A stretch of 45,651 bases of DNA. Origin: a virus. Positions 19,564-26,964 of the stretch are shown here, piece by piece. Positions within the stretch are counted from its first letter, which is position 1. Every line of letters starts with the position of its first letter. The notes under the pieces were generated by a model. It was not told the origin of the DNA. It was given only the letters and a program-made list of their open reading frames with translations, and did not search any database. The stretch lies in the IMG/VR virus record IMGVR_UViG_3300017720_000012, positions 1 to 45,651 of that record. One strand, written 5' to 3'. Both the position numbers and the translations under genes were made by a program.

Positions 19564-19746
19564 ATGGAATTAGATTATTCTAAAAAAGATATAACAAAAG
19601 CACCTAAAATGAAAAAGGTAAAAACAGAAGTACCTGAAGGTGTAGAACTTTATGAAAAAAGAGGACTATGGCATCTAAAAGGAGATGGAATAGACCACCA
19701 AATATTTAAAACTAAACAGGAAGCACTTACATGGCTAACGAAATAA
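19564..19746 (+). CDS. hypothetical protein, 60 aa
   Basis: Charged N-terminus, then VELYEKRGLWHLKGDG and IDHQIFKTKQEALTWL, a small strand-strand-helix unit. AGGAG upstream. Its stop overlaps the next gene. Function unknown. Confidence 0.55.
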   Translation: MELDYSKKDITKAPKMKKVKTEVPEGVELYEKRGLWHLKGDGIDHQIFKTKQEALTWLTK

Positions 19747-19889
19747 AAGAAGCCTTGAAAAAGGCAGTGGAGCACTCAGAAGAAAAGAATGAGTCTCCAG
19801 AACTTACTAGCAGAATGAAAAGATTACTTGCTAGAAAGAAAAATTTAAAGAGAAGATCACACAACCCTAATCGTAAAAGAACAAGATGA
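19731..19889 (+). CDS. basic hypothetical protein, 52 aa
   Basis: MANEIKEALKKAVEHSEEKN, then a very basic tail (KRLLARKKNLKRRSHNPNRK). It overlaps the preceding gene by 16 nt and the next by ATGA. It may bind nucleic acid, like the other basic proteins downstream. Confidence 0.55.
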   Translation: MANEIKEALKKAVEHSEEKNESPELTSRMKRLLARKKNLKRRSHNPNRKRTR

Positions 19890-20389
19890 TCGATAAGGAA
19901 AGACTTGCTAAAGAGTATGTCTGGGTTCATAAAAACACTACTACAATGAGTGGTAGAACAACAGTAAAGAACAAAGATATAATTAAGAAAGTTATAGACA
20001 GAGTAAATCCTGTCAATGTTTTAGACTTTGGTTGTGGTAAAGGTTGGCAGTACACTCGACAGAATGTACACGAAGATTGGGGTATACCAATGCCAACACT
20101 ATACGATCCTTACGTAGCTAAGTATAATAAACTAGCAGGATATAAATGTAACTTTTTCGATTTAGTACTATGTGTAGATGTGATGGAACACATACTACCA
20201 GAAGAAGTCGATAGTGTACTACACTCAATATTCTTTTTAGGAAACTCTGTGTATTTTCATATTGATACTAAACCAGCAATTAAAAAGTTTAGTGATGGTA
20301 CTAATTTTCATGTAAGTCTACATAACGAAGAATGGTGGACTAATAAATTAAATGAGTATGGAACGAATTGGTACGCGGACTTCGAATAA
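19886..20389 (+). CDS. SAM-dependent methyltransferase, 167 aa
   Basis: Motif I is VNVLDFGCGKGWQYT (~43-57), followed by LYDPYVAKYNKLAG (acidic residue for SAM ribose) and FFDLVLCVDVMEHILPEEVD (motif IV/post-I region of class I enzymes). Short for the family, so it has little more than the Rossmann core. The target is unknown; no DNA-methylase catalytic motif (DPPY, PC) is visible, so a small molecule, protein or lipid is more likely. Coupled to the upstream gene. Confidence 0.8.
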   Translation: MIDKERLAKEYVWVHKNTTTMSGRTTVKNKDIIKKVIDRVNPVNVLDFGCGKGWQYTRQNVHEDWGIPMPTLYDPYVAKYNKLAGYKCNFFDLVLCVDVMEHILPEEVDSVLHSIFFLGNSVYFHIDTKPAIKKFSDGTNFHVSLHNEEWWTNKLNEYGTNWYADFE

Positions 20390-20540
20390 AAAGTCACATA
20401 AAGAAAGATTAAAGATTTGTGAACAGTGTCCAAACTATAGTAAGTTTTGGAAAACTTGTAAGATTTGTCACTGTTTTATGCCCCTCAAAACAAAACTACG
20501 ATGGGCTGAGTGTCCAGACGAGCCACCTCGTTGGACTTAG
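20352..20540 (+). CDS. small Cys-rich (zinc-ribbon-like) protein, 62 aa
   Basis: Cysteines are arranged as C-x2-C in ICEQCPNY and C-x2-C-x-C in TCKICHCFM, with a last one in AECPDEPP. This Cys pattern with C-F-M and K-T-K-L recurs in small phage proteins. Zinc binding is likely; function unknown. M3 (20358) is an alternative start. It overlaps the methyltransferase by 38 nt. Confidence 0.6.
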   Translation: MSMERIGTRTSNKKSHKERLKICEQCPNYSKFWKTCKICHCFMPLKTKLRWAECPDEPPRWT

Positions 20541-20551
20541 GGAGATGAAGT

Positions 20552-20725
20552 ATGCCAAGAGGCAAAGGAACTTACGGCTCTAAAAGAGGCCGACCAAAGA
20601 AGAAAGGAAAAGGTAAAAAGAAAAAAGGTATGAGCGGACTCAAACCTTGTTTATCTGCAGCGCAGAAGAAATTACCAAAAGCTTTACAGTCAGGAATTCG
20701 TAAAAGAAACAAACCCTGCAAGTAG
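20552..20725 (+). CDS. very basic AT-hook-like protein, 57 aa
   Basis: MPRGKGTYGSKRGRPKKKGK continues with more Lys, then SGLKPCLSAAQKKLPKALQS. The R-G-R-P-K-K-K stretch matches an AT-hook core that binds A+T-rich minor grooves. GGGAGATG site upstream. It opens a run of highly basic small proteins and may help condense phage DNA or fill the head. Confidence 0.6.
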   Translation: MPRGKGTYGSKRGRPKKKGKGKKKKGMSGLKPCLSAAQKKLPKALQSGIRKRNKPCK

Positions 20726-20849
20726 TTTACCGAGGAGGTGATCAACAATTTAGGATTGGATGACCTTATACTAAACGCAAAAGCATGATATTATATCATG
20801 ACACGGAAAAATATCGAGGGGTCTCCAATCCGCCCTTCTACAAAGAATT

Positions 20850-21425
20850 ATGCAAAAAACACCATATCAAATAGCAAGAGCATTTTACAACGATAACGCA
20901 GTTCCAAATGATAGGGAAGTGCCAGTGTTGTATGGTGACTTATTCTCTAGAAGAGGAAATACTAGATTCTTCAAAAAAGAAACATGGGAAAAATTAGAAG
21001 GACAAAGCAGAACTAACCAACAAGCTATAGGTTTACAACCGTTCTGTATCTGGGCTGATGCACATACAATTAGCGTTCGTAATGAAGTAATAACGATCAC
21101 TCGAGACGCAAATAACAACGCACAGTCATTTCAATTTGGACATGACACTTTCAATACCATTTGTGTTAAGAATTTAGACGAAGCAAGAAAATTAGAAAAT
21201 AATGACGGCCTGTTTGGCGGTTTATATGTTGTCGATTACAGTTGTAAAAAGCTGTATAGATGCACAGTGAAGATAGAGCATAAAACTCGACTCGAGAGGA
21301 TCTTAAATACTTATGTTACTGGGTTACCTTGGTTTTTTAGCCATGGAAACAAAGTGAATAAGGAAGGTCTGTGGAGAGGTCAATTAGACACTTTGCAGGA
21401 TAATCCAGGTGGCCAAGGCTACTAG
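20850..21425 (+). CDS. hypothetical protein, 191 aa
   Basis: MQKTPYQIARAFYNDNAVPN..., soluble and strand-rich in the middle (FCIWADAHTISVRNEVITIT), ending in GLWRGQLDTLQDNPGGQGY. No signal peptide. The start is unsure, as no ribosome site precedes it. In the 124 nt upstream, AGGAGGTGATC (about 20734-20744) is a near-complete anti-16S match, and CATGAT/ATCATG forms a palindrome, but only tiny frames follow. A structural or internal role is possible from position only. Confidence 0.55.
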   Translation: MQKTPYQIARAFYNDNAVPNDREVPVLYGDLFSRRGNTRFFKKETWEKLEGQSRTNQQAIGLQPFCIWADAHTISVRNEVITITRDANNNAQSFQFGHDTFNTICVKNLDEARKLENNDGLFGGLYVVDYSCKKLYRCTVKIEHKTRLERILNTYVTGLPWFFSHGNKVNKEGLWRGQLDTLQDNPGGQGY

Positions 21426-21474
21426 GACGCGTATACATCGCAAGGAGTACTTTTTAGTACGATAGGAGATAAGT

Positions 21475-21651
21475 ATGTTAGGATTCTTTGAATGGCTCCA
21501 AGCATGGATAGCAGTATTACCAACAATAGTAATGATCTGTTCTCTAATAGCAGCTTTAACTCCAACCCCTATAGATGACGGTTGGATGAAGAAAGTCTAT
21601 AAACTAGTTGACTGGTTTGCCTTAAATGTTGGCAAAGCGAAAGATAAATAA
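21475..21651 (+). CDS. small membrane protein, 58 aa
   Basis: MLGFFEWLQAWIAVLPTIVM is followed by a membrane span through ICSLIAALTP, then PTPIDDGWMKKVYKLVDWFA and a Lys-rich end. One span, with the C-terminus probably cytosolic. AGGAGAT upstream. Holin-like in size, but unproven. Confidence 0.6.
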   Translation: MLGFFEWLQAWIAVLPTIVMICSLIAALTPTPIDDGWMKKVYKLVDWFALNVGKAKDK

Positions 21652-21664
21652 ACATTTCGGGGGT

Positions 21665-21688
21665 ATAGTGGGCTGAAACGCCCACTAT
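21665..21688 (+). other. 9 bp intergenic hairpin without T-run
   Basis: ATAGTGGGC (21665-21673), loop TGAAAC, GCCCACTAT (21680-21688). No T-run follows, so it is more likely an mRNA-stabilising or processing hairpin than a terminator. It lies just before the basic-protein run. Confidence 0.6.
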
Positions 21689-21704
21689 GCATTGAGGAGA
21701 TTCA

Positions 21705-21902
21705 ATGGCAAGAAAAAGAAGAAAGGCCGCTAAGAAAAGGCCAGTACCTACAAACCCTACTCTTTATGCAAGAGTAAAAGCACAAGCAAAGAGAAAGTTT
21801 AAGGTATACCCATCAGCATATGCTAATGGATGGCTAGTAAAAACTTACAAAGCCAAAGGCGGAAGGTATCGTATGGGTACTGGACGTAAAAGAAGGAAGT
21901 AA
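21705..21902 (+). CDS. very basic protein with SAYANG motif, 65 aa
   Basis: A Lys/Arg head (MARKRRKAAKKRPVPTNPTL), then YARVKAQAKRKFKVYPSAYA and NGWLVKTYKAKGGRYR. The N-P-x-L-Y...P-S-A-Y-A-N-G-W-L-V-K-x-Y pattern recurs in phage and giant-virus basic proteins (I recall DUF5872). Function not established; DNA binding is likely from charge. Its stop is adjacent to the next ATG. Confidence 0.65.
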   Translation: MARKRRKAAKKRPVPTNPTLYARVKAQAKRKFKVYPSAYANGWLVKTYKAKGGRYRMGTGRKRRK

Positions 21903-22189
21903 TGGCAAAACCTAAAGGTGGACTAACAAAATGGTTCAAAGAAGGTTGGGTAGATATTTCTCGTAAGAGAAAAGGAGGAGGACACCCTCCGTGTGGAAGA
22001 AAATCCGCACGAAGTAAGGGAGGCTATCCCAAATGCGTACCAGCTAGTAAAGCTCGAAGAATGACTTCGGCGCAGAAACGATCTGCAGTAACACGCAAGA
22101 GGAGAGCAGGTAATCCTGGTGGCAAACCTAGAAACGTATCAACCTTTGTTAAACGAAAAAGAAAAACAACACGAAGAAGGAGAAGGTAA
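21902..22189 (+). CDS. very basic phage protein, 95 aa
   Basis: LTKWFKEGWVDISRKRKGGG, then HPPCGRKSARSKGGYPKCVP and ASKARRMTSAQKRSAV, with a terminal TTRRRRR. The two Cys in HPPCGRKS...YPKC may bind metal or form a crosslink. Also seen in marine phages and large viruses (DUF5872-like, from memory). Probably DNA-associated; abutting neighbours show one operon. Confidence 0.65.
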   Translation: MAKPKGGLTKWFKEGWVDISRKRKGGGHPPCGRKSARSKGGYPKCVPASKARRMTSAQKRSAVTRKRRAGNPGGKPRNVSTFVKRKRKTTRRRRR

Positions 22190-22387
22190 ATGAACAGTCG
22201 CACACTAGCTAAAAAGTTTGAAATGACTCAACAGCTTTCGGCGATTGAAAAAACCGTGGCTACTGTAGTAATAACAAGACGCAGAGCCCTCTCCCAATTA
22301 GTAAAAATGAAAAATTACGCAACTATGCAGGAGTGTAATTTTCGGGATAAGCAAATTAAAAAGCTTATAGGAGAAAGAAATGGCTAG
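22190..22387 (+). CDS. basic helical protein, 65 aa
   Basis: MNSRTLAKKFEMTQQLSAIE... mostly helix, moderately basic, one Cys. Starts one base after the previous stop. No family is recognised. Confidence 0.55.
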   Translation: MNSRTLAKKFEMTQQLSAIEKTVATVVITRRRALSQLVKMKNYATMQECNFRDKQIKKLIGERNG

Positions 22388-22652
22388 AACAGGTTCATTT
22401 TTAAGCGGCCCTACTGGTGTACATGGTACTCAGAAGATTCGTAAACATAAACTAAAAAGAGGACTAACCAGAGATTTGAATGCAGCAGCAGGAACTTTTG
22501 TTAATACAAAAAGCCCGTTGTCTAGCTCAGCAGGATTTTATGGTGCAGCTCCAAAGGCAATTGGTCCAAGATTTGGTAAAACACTAAATCCAAAAAGAGC
22601 AACCTTTGGCAAAAGGTCAGCAGGAAGAATACTACCTAGACGAGGAAGATAA
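22380..22652 (+). CDS. basic Gly-rich protein, 90 aa
   Basis: MARTGSFLSGPTGVHGTQKI and a basic end (FGKTLNPKRATFGKRSAGRI then LPRRGR). Low predicted structure. It overlaps the preceding gene by 8 nt and the next ATG by one base. It is a possible internal head protein, judged only by charge and position before the terminase. Confidence 0.55.
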   Translation: MARTGSFLSGPTGVHGTQKIRKHKLKRGLTRDLNAAAGTFVNTKSPLSSSAGFYGAAPKAIGPRFGKTLNPKRATFGKRSAGRILPRRGR

Positions 22653-23212
22653 TGTTAAAATACACTGAGAACGCACTATCAAAAGAACGCTGTCAACAGA
22701 TAATAAACTCTGTTGAAAGCTGGGAAGATGATATATATAAAAGAGATATAAACTTTGATGTTGATGCACAGAACATGACAAAAGATGAGCTGGAAGCAAA
22801 TACTGTCGTTCTCAAAAAAGGTGGCAGAGGCAGAAGCGTACAGCAATCTGAATTAAGTTGCTTTGATACTTGGGACGGTTTACCTGTCTACAGAAGTAAA
22901 GTAATGAAGTATGAGGAAGGAGATTTTACCAATCCTCACAGAGATAGTATGTGGATGTGCCAGAGTAATTATTGGAAAGAAGGAACTAACAAAACTGCAA
23001 AAGATATTGTTATTATTCCTTTAAATGATGATTATGAAGGTGGCAATCTTTCACTAGGTAAGAATAAAGAGCAACCTTTAGAACAAAAAGTTGGTCAAGC
23101 TATACAGTTTCCACAAGACGGCTTAGAAATAAAAGCTAAATGGTGGCACGGTGTAGATAAAGTGACCTCAGGGACAAGATACGCACTAGTATTTTGGAAT
23201 TTTAGAGACTAA
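22652..23212 (+). CDS. 2OG-Fe(II) oxygenase, 186 aa
   Basis: The facial triad is visible: H-x-D in FTNPHRDSMWM and the distal His in KAKWWHGVDKVTSGTRYALV, with the 2-oxoglutarate Arg in GTRYALVFW. The core also has VMKYEEGDF and YEGGNLSLG, as in prolyl-4-hydroxylase-like enzymes. These use Fe(II), O2 and 2-oxoglutarate to hydroxylate proteins or nucleic acids and are common in marine phages. Target unknown; the surrounding basic proteins are candidates. Confidence 0.85.
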   Translation: MLKYTENALSKERCQQIINSVESWEDDIYKRDINFDVDAQNMTKDELEANTVVLKKGGRGRSVQQSELSCFDTWDGLPVYRSKVMKYEEGDFTNPHRDSMWMCQSNYWKEGTNKTAKDIVIIPLNDDYEGGNLSLGKNKEQPLEQKVGQAIQFPQDGLEIKAKWWHGVDKVTSGTRYALVFWNFRD

Positions 23213-23213
23213 T

Positions 23214-23504
23214 ATGCCCCGTAAGCGCGACCCAAGACTCAAAAGAGCAGGTGTCAGAGGATTCAACAAGCCCAAAAGAACCCCTGGCCACAGAACCAAG
23301 TCACACATAGTAGTGGCAAAAGTTGGAAATAAAATTAAAACTATTCGTTTTGGACAAAAAGGAGCTAAAACAGCAGGGAAACCTAAAGCTGGAGAGTCTC
23401 GTAGAATGAAGATGAAGCGTAAGAGTTTTAAAGCTAGACATAGAAGAAATATTGCCCGAGGCAAGATGTCAGCAGCATACTGGGCAAATAAAGTTAAATG
23501 GTAG
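23214..23504 (+). CDS. very basic conserved protein, 96 aa
   Basis: Almost every third residue is Lys or Arg. KIKTIRFGQKGAKTAGKPKA and KARHRRNIARGKMSAAYWAN form a pattern I recall from phages and large viruses, ending in KVKW. Function unknown; DNA binding is likely from charge. Confidence 0.65.
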   Translation: MPRKRDPRLKRAGVRGFNKPKRTPGHRTKSHIVVAKVGNKIKTIRFGQKGAKTAGKPKAGESRRMKMKRKSFKARHRRNIARGKMSAAYWANKVKW

Positions 23505-23516
23505 AAAGGAGAAAAT

Positions 23517-23753
23517 ATGGGATTACCCACAACTGACGGAAGAAAAGTATGGTTAGATGAAAGTCAAATTCATGCACATAATTTTTTAGCAAAAATGTTA
23601 GAGGTAGCAGATAAACGAAACCTCTCATCATCAGAAAAAAACTTAAAACAGATGTCAGCCTCCTTTTTATACCTTTACGAAAAAGCCAAAGAGGCGGGTC
23701 TTCTCGATGACGAAGACGATACATTATTATTTTTCAACGAGACAATACATTGA
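23517..23753 (+). CDS. hypothetical protein before the large terminase, 78 aa
   Basis: MGLPTTDGRKVWLDESQIHA, helical middle, acidic C-terminus (EAGLLDDEDDTLLFFNE). AAGGAG upstream. It overlaps terL by ATTGATAA. Position suggests a packaging accessory or an alternative small terminase, but no HTH is evident. Confidence 0.55.
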   Translation: MGLPTTDGRKVWLDESQIHAHNFLAKMLEVADKRNLSSSEKNLKQMSASFLYLYEKAKEAGLLDDEDDTLLFFNETIH

Positions 23754-25048
23754 TAACCATTAGCAGAAAAGATGTCCTTAGTGATGAACTAATGACATTT
23801 GATGAAAGAAAATTTATAAAGTTACCTATTAATGGTTACATGGACTTACTAGGCGTTCAGCCTAATTCATCACAAACAGCGTTGATCAACGCTATAAACA
23901 ACCCCAAATATAGATTTGTATGTGCTGCGATTTCTCGTAGGCAGGGCAAAACTTATATTGCAAATATCATAGGACAATTAATCACATTAGTACCAGGTTC
24001 TAATGTTTTACTTATGTCGCCTAACTACTCTTTATCACAAATCTCATTTGATTTACAAAGACAACTGATTAAACACTTTGATTTAGAAGTTACTAGAGAT
24101 AATGCAAAAGATAAAGTTATTGAGCTATCAAATGGCTCAACAATTCGTATGGGTTCTGTTAACCAAGTAGACTCTGTTGTAGGTAGAAGTTATGATCTCA
24201 TCATATTTGATGAAGCAGCTCTTGTTGATGGCAGAGATGCTTTCAATGTAGCACTAAGACCTACACTAGATAAAGAAAACTCTAAAGCTATATTTATCTC
24301 AACTCCACGGGGTAGAAATAATTGGTTTGCAGAGTTCTGGCATAGAGGATTCAGCGATGAGTTCCCAGAGTGGGCTTCAGTACGAGCAACTTATCACGAA
24401 AATCCTAGATTATCACAAACAGATATTGACGAAGCTAAAAAGACGATGTCAGAAGCTGAATTTAATCAGGAATATATGGCTGACTTCAATGTTTTTGAAG
24501 GTCAGGTATGGGCATTTAATCATGAAACACAGATTGCAGATTTATCCGAACTAGAAACTGGAAGAATGGATATTTTTGCAGGAATGGACGTAGGGTACAA
24601 AGATCCTACAGCTTTCTGTGTGATTGCGTATGACTGGGACGCAGATAAATACTATTTAGTAGACGAATATTTAGATAGTGAACGAACTACTGAACAGCAT
24701 GCAATAGAAATTAACAAACTTATAATTAAGTGGGACATAGACTACATTTACATAGATTCTGCAGCTCAACAAACAAGATTTGACTTTGCACAAAACTATG
24801 ATATTAGCACTATTAATGCCAAAAAGTCAGTACTAGATGGCATCGGAGCAGTAGCAGGTATAGTAGATAATGACCAACTTTTCGTTCATCAAGGTTGTAA
24901 AGAATCATTACTTTGTTTAGACCAATATCAGTGGGATCCAAATCCAAATCTATTAAAAGAAAAACCTAAACATAACTATGCGTCTCACATGGCAGACGCG
25001 ATTCGATATGCACTCTATTCGTTTGAAACAAGTGCCACTACCTTTTAA
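23750..25048 (+). CDS. terL: large terminase subunit, 432 aa
   Basis: The ATPase half has a Walker A-like AAISRRQGKTYIA (~60-70), a Walker B YDLIIFDEAALVD, and the coupling-type ISTPRGRNNWF. The nuclease half has the RNase-H-like acidic set in FAGMDVGYKDPTAF, YIYIDSAAQQ and HMADAIRYAL. It cuts and pumps DNA into the prohead. Length is normal for the family. The start lies inside the end of the preceding gene. It opens the late head-tail block. Confidence 0.95.
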   Translation: MITISRKDVLSDELMTFDERKFIKLPINGYMDLLGVQPNSSQTALINAINNPKYRFVCAAISRRQGKTYIANIIGQLITLVPGSNVLLMSPNYSLSQISFDLQRQLIKHFDLEVTRDNAKDKVIELSNGSTIRMGSVNQVDSVVGRSYDLIIFDEAALVDGRDAFNVALRPTLDKENSKAIFISTPRGRNNWFAEFWHRGFSDEFPEWASVRATYHENPRLSQTDIDEAKKTMSEAEFNQEYMADFNVFEGQVWAFNHETQIADLSELETGRMDIFAGMDVGYKDPTAFCVIAYDWDADKYYLVDEYLDSERTTEQHAIEINKLIIKWDIDYIYIDSAAQQTRFDFAQNYDISTINAKKSVLDGIGAVAGIVDNDQLFVHQGCKESLLCLDQYQWDPNPNLLKEKPKHNYASHMADAIRYALYSFETSATTF

Positions 25049-25070
25049 TTATACCTATCAAAAATAGTTC

Positions 25071-25099
25071 TTGACATGAGCTAAAATTTTTGTTACAAT
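25071..25099 (+). promoter_or_regulatory. sigma70 promoter of the HNH-portal-capsid block
   Basis: TTGACA (25071-25076), a 17 nt spacer and TACAAT (25094-25099). The full box AAAATAGTTCTTGACA is at 25061-25076. A 20 nt leader precedes the HNH gene. Confidence 0.8.
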
Positions 25100-25119
25100 T
25101 CTAATATACAAGTAGGTTT

Positions 25120-25494
25120 ATGACTTTAAAAAGAGATTTAGTTAAATATGTTCGTGACAAGGCCAAGTCTAAATATAAAAAAGAGACGGAATGTTACATC
25201 TGTGGAAGTACAGAGAATCTGGACTTTCATCACTATAACGGACTAACTGAATTACTTGAATGGTGGATGAAACAAAAAAATATCACCATTAAGACAGAAG
25301 AAGAAATACTAGCACTTCGTGAAGATTTCATAAAAGAAAACGAAGACGAAGTTTATAACCAAGCTGTTACTTTATGTCATATGCACCACCTGAAACTGCA
25401 TAACATATATGGAAAACGACCAAAGTTATTAACAGCAAAGAAACAACAACATTGGGTGGATATACAGAGACAAAAATATGGCATGGTACGATAG
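25120..25494 (+). CDS. HNH endonuclease, 124 aa
   Basis: Zinc Cys pair C-x2-C in ECYICGSTENLDFHHYN with the H-H catalytic segment, then TLCHMHHLKLHNIYG with the second metal ligands. HNH nucleases next to terL and portal often assist cos cleavage in HK97-type phages. The gene has its own promoter and overlaps the portal start by 17 nt. A homing nuclease is the alternative. Confidence 0.85.
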   Translation: MTLKRDLVKYVRDKAKSKYKKETECYICGSTENLDFHHYNGLTELLEWWMKQKNITIKTEEEILALREDFIKENEDEVYNQAVTLCHMHHLKLHNIYGKRPKLLTAKKQQHWVDIQRQKYGMVR

Positions 25495-26689
25495 ATTTTT
25501 AGGCAGAGATAAACAGGAAAAAGAAAATCCTGCACAATATGTGATTTCCCGTGATGAGGGAATGACTATTGATAGCCGTGAAAATATTATAACTTATCGA
25601 AATGCTTACGAATCATTAGAAGTGGTAAATAGAGCGGTCAACATGATTGTGGATGATTCAGCTGAAGTACCATTTGATGTAGGAGAAAAGATAATAGGTG
25701 TACAACCTATAAAGAAAGACATAAGAAGAAGTAGAGTAGACTTACTACTAAATAAAGAACCAAATCCATTTCAAGATGTAAGCACATTTAAAAGAAATCT
25801 TTTGATAGACTTACTGATTGATGGAAATATCTTTGTTTATTTTGATGGTAGACATCTCTATCATCTTCCAGCAGATCACATGACTATACATAGTGACGAG
25901 AATACTTACGTAGAGAAGTATACTTATGACCACAGTATAGATTATAGTCCTTCAGAAATTATACACATAAAAGAAAACAGTTTTAACTCTATTTATAGAG
26001 GAGTACCTAGACTCAAACCAGCTCTTAGAACTATGCAGTTACTATCGAGCATGAGAAGATTCCAGGATAACTTCTTCAAGAATGGAGCAGTGCCAGGATT
26101 GGTACTGAAATCACCAAACACACTCTCTGAGAAAATCAAAGAGAGAATGTTACAGGCTTGGGTTGCAAGATACAATCCACAGTCTGGTGGAAGACGACCA
26201 TTATTTTTAGATGGTGGTTTAACAGTGGAAAACTTAACAGAAGTTAATTTTAAGAACTTAGACTTTCAAGATGGCATCGCCACTAATGAAAAGATAATAC
26301 TTAAAGCGTTAGGTGTACCACCAATTTTGATGGATAGCGGTAATAATGCAAATTTACGACCAAACCATAGATTATATTATTTAGAAACCATACTACCAAT
26401 CACTAACAAGATTAGGTATGCTTTCGAGAGATACTTCGGTTTTAAACTTGATGAGAATGTGTCTGGAATTCCAGCACTTCAACCAGAGTTAAGAGACCAA
26501 GCAAGCTACTATGCTACACTTGTGAACTCAGGTATTATGACACCGAATGAAGCAAGGGAGGCATTAAGACTTGAAGAAATCTCAGGATTTGATAAACCAA
26601 GAGTTCCTGCGAATATCGCAGGTTCAGCCGCAAATCCCGAAGAAGGTGGTAGGCCACAAGAGACCCCACCAAGCGAGGAGCAAGAATGA
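25478..26689 (+). CDS. portal protein, HK97 family, 403 aa
   Basis: NAYESLEVVNRAVNMIVDDS, then KRNLLIDLLIDGNIFVYFDG, HLPADHMTIHSD and RRFQDNFFKNGAVPGLVLKS, ending with a Pro/Glu-rich tail. This is the order of the HK97-type portal. It forms the dodecameric vertex for DNA entry and tail docking. Usual length. Confidence 0.92.
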   Translation: MAWYDRFLGRDKQEKENPAQYVISRDEGMTIDSRENIITYRNAYESLEVVNRAVNMIVDDSAEVPFDVGEKIIGVQPIKKDIRRSRVDLLLNKEPNPFQDVSTFKRNLLIDLLIDGNIFVYFDGRHLYHLPADHMTIHSDENTYVEKYTYDHSIDYSPSEIIHIKENSFNSIYRGVPRLKPALRTMQLLSSMRRFQDNFFKNGAVPGLVLKSPNTLSEKIKERMLQAWVARYNPQSGGRRPLFLDGGLTVENLTEVNFKNLDFQDGIATNEKIILKALGVPPILMDSGNNANLRPNHRLYYLETILPITNKIRYAFERYFGFKLDENVSGIPALQPELRDQASYYATLVNSGIMTPNEAREALRLEEISGFDKPRVPANIAGSAANPEEGGRPQETPPSEEQE

Positions 26690-26964
26690 CAAAAGACATG
26701 ATGGTAAAGGCTTTATCCGATTTCATAGCCAGCAAAGGCGTTGAAACTATGGATTTAGTAACCTATAAAAGTTTTGGCAACGATGTACCTGTTAAAGACT
26801 TTATGCTTAAAAGAGCATTTGGTTCTTGGAATAGAGTACTGTCAGTTGTTAAGAAAAGATATCCTGTCCAAGTAGCAGTTGCAAAACCTAAGGTAAAGGA
26901 AGTTAAGAAACCTGCACCTAAGAAAGCACCTGTAAAAAAGGAAGTTAAAGATGTCAAAAAATAA
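26686..26964 (+). CDS. small protein with HNH-repeat-like motif and Lys-rich tail, 92 aa
   Basis: VPVKDFMLKRAFGSWNRVLS resembles the DNA-reading repeat (F-G-S-W-N-x-A-L) found in homing nucleases and phage regulators. The last 30 residues repeat K-K-P/A-P-K-K. Coupled to portal by ATGA and overlapping the capsid gene by 14 nt. It may act in packaging or as a DNA-binding head protein; inferred. Confidence 0.5.
   Translation: MTKDMMVKALSDFIASKGVETMDLVTYKSFGNDVPVKDFMLKRAFGSWNRVLSVVKKRYPVQVAVAKPKVKEVKKPAPKKAPVKKEVKDVKK

Noticed and set aside
20734-20850. AGGAGGTGATC, a near-complete anti-16S match with tiny frames after it
   Set aside because: The frames that could use it are 16-32 codons with no supporting feature; noted in the entry for 20850-21425 only.
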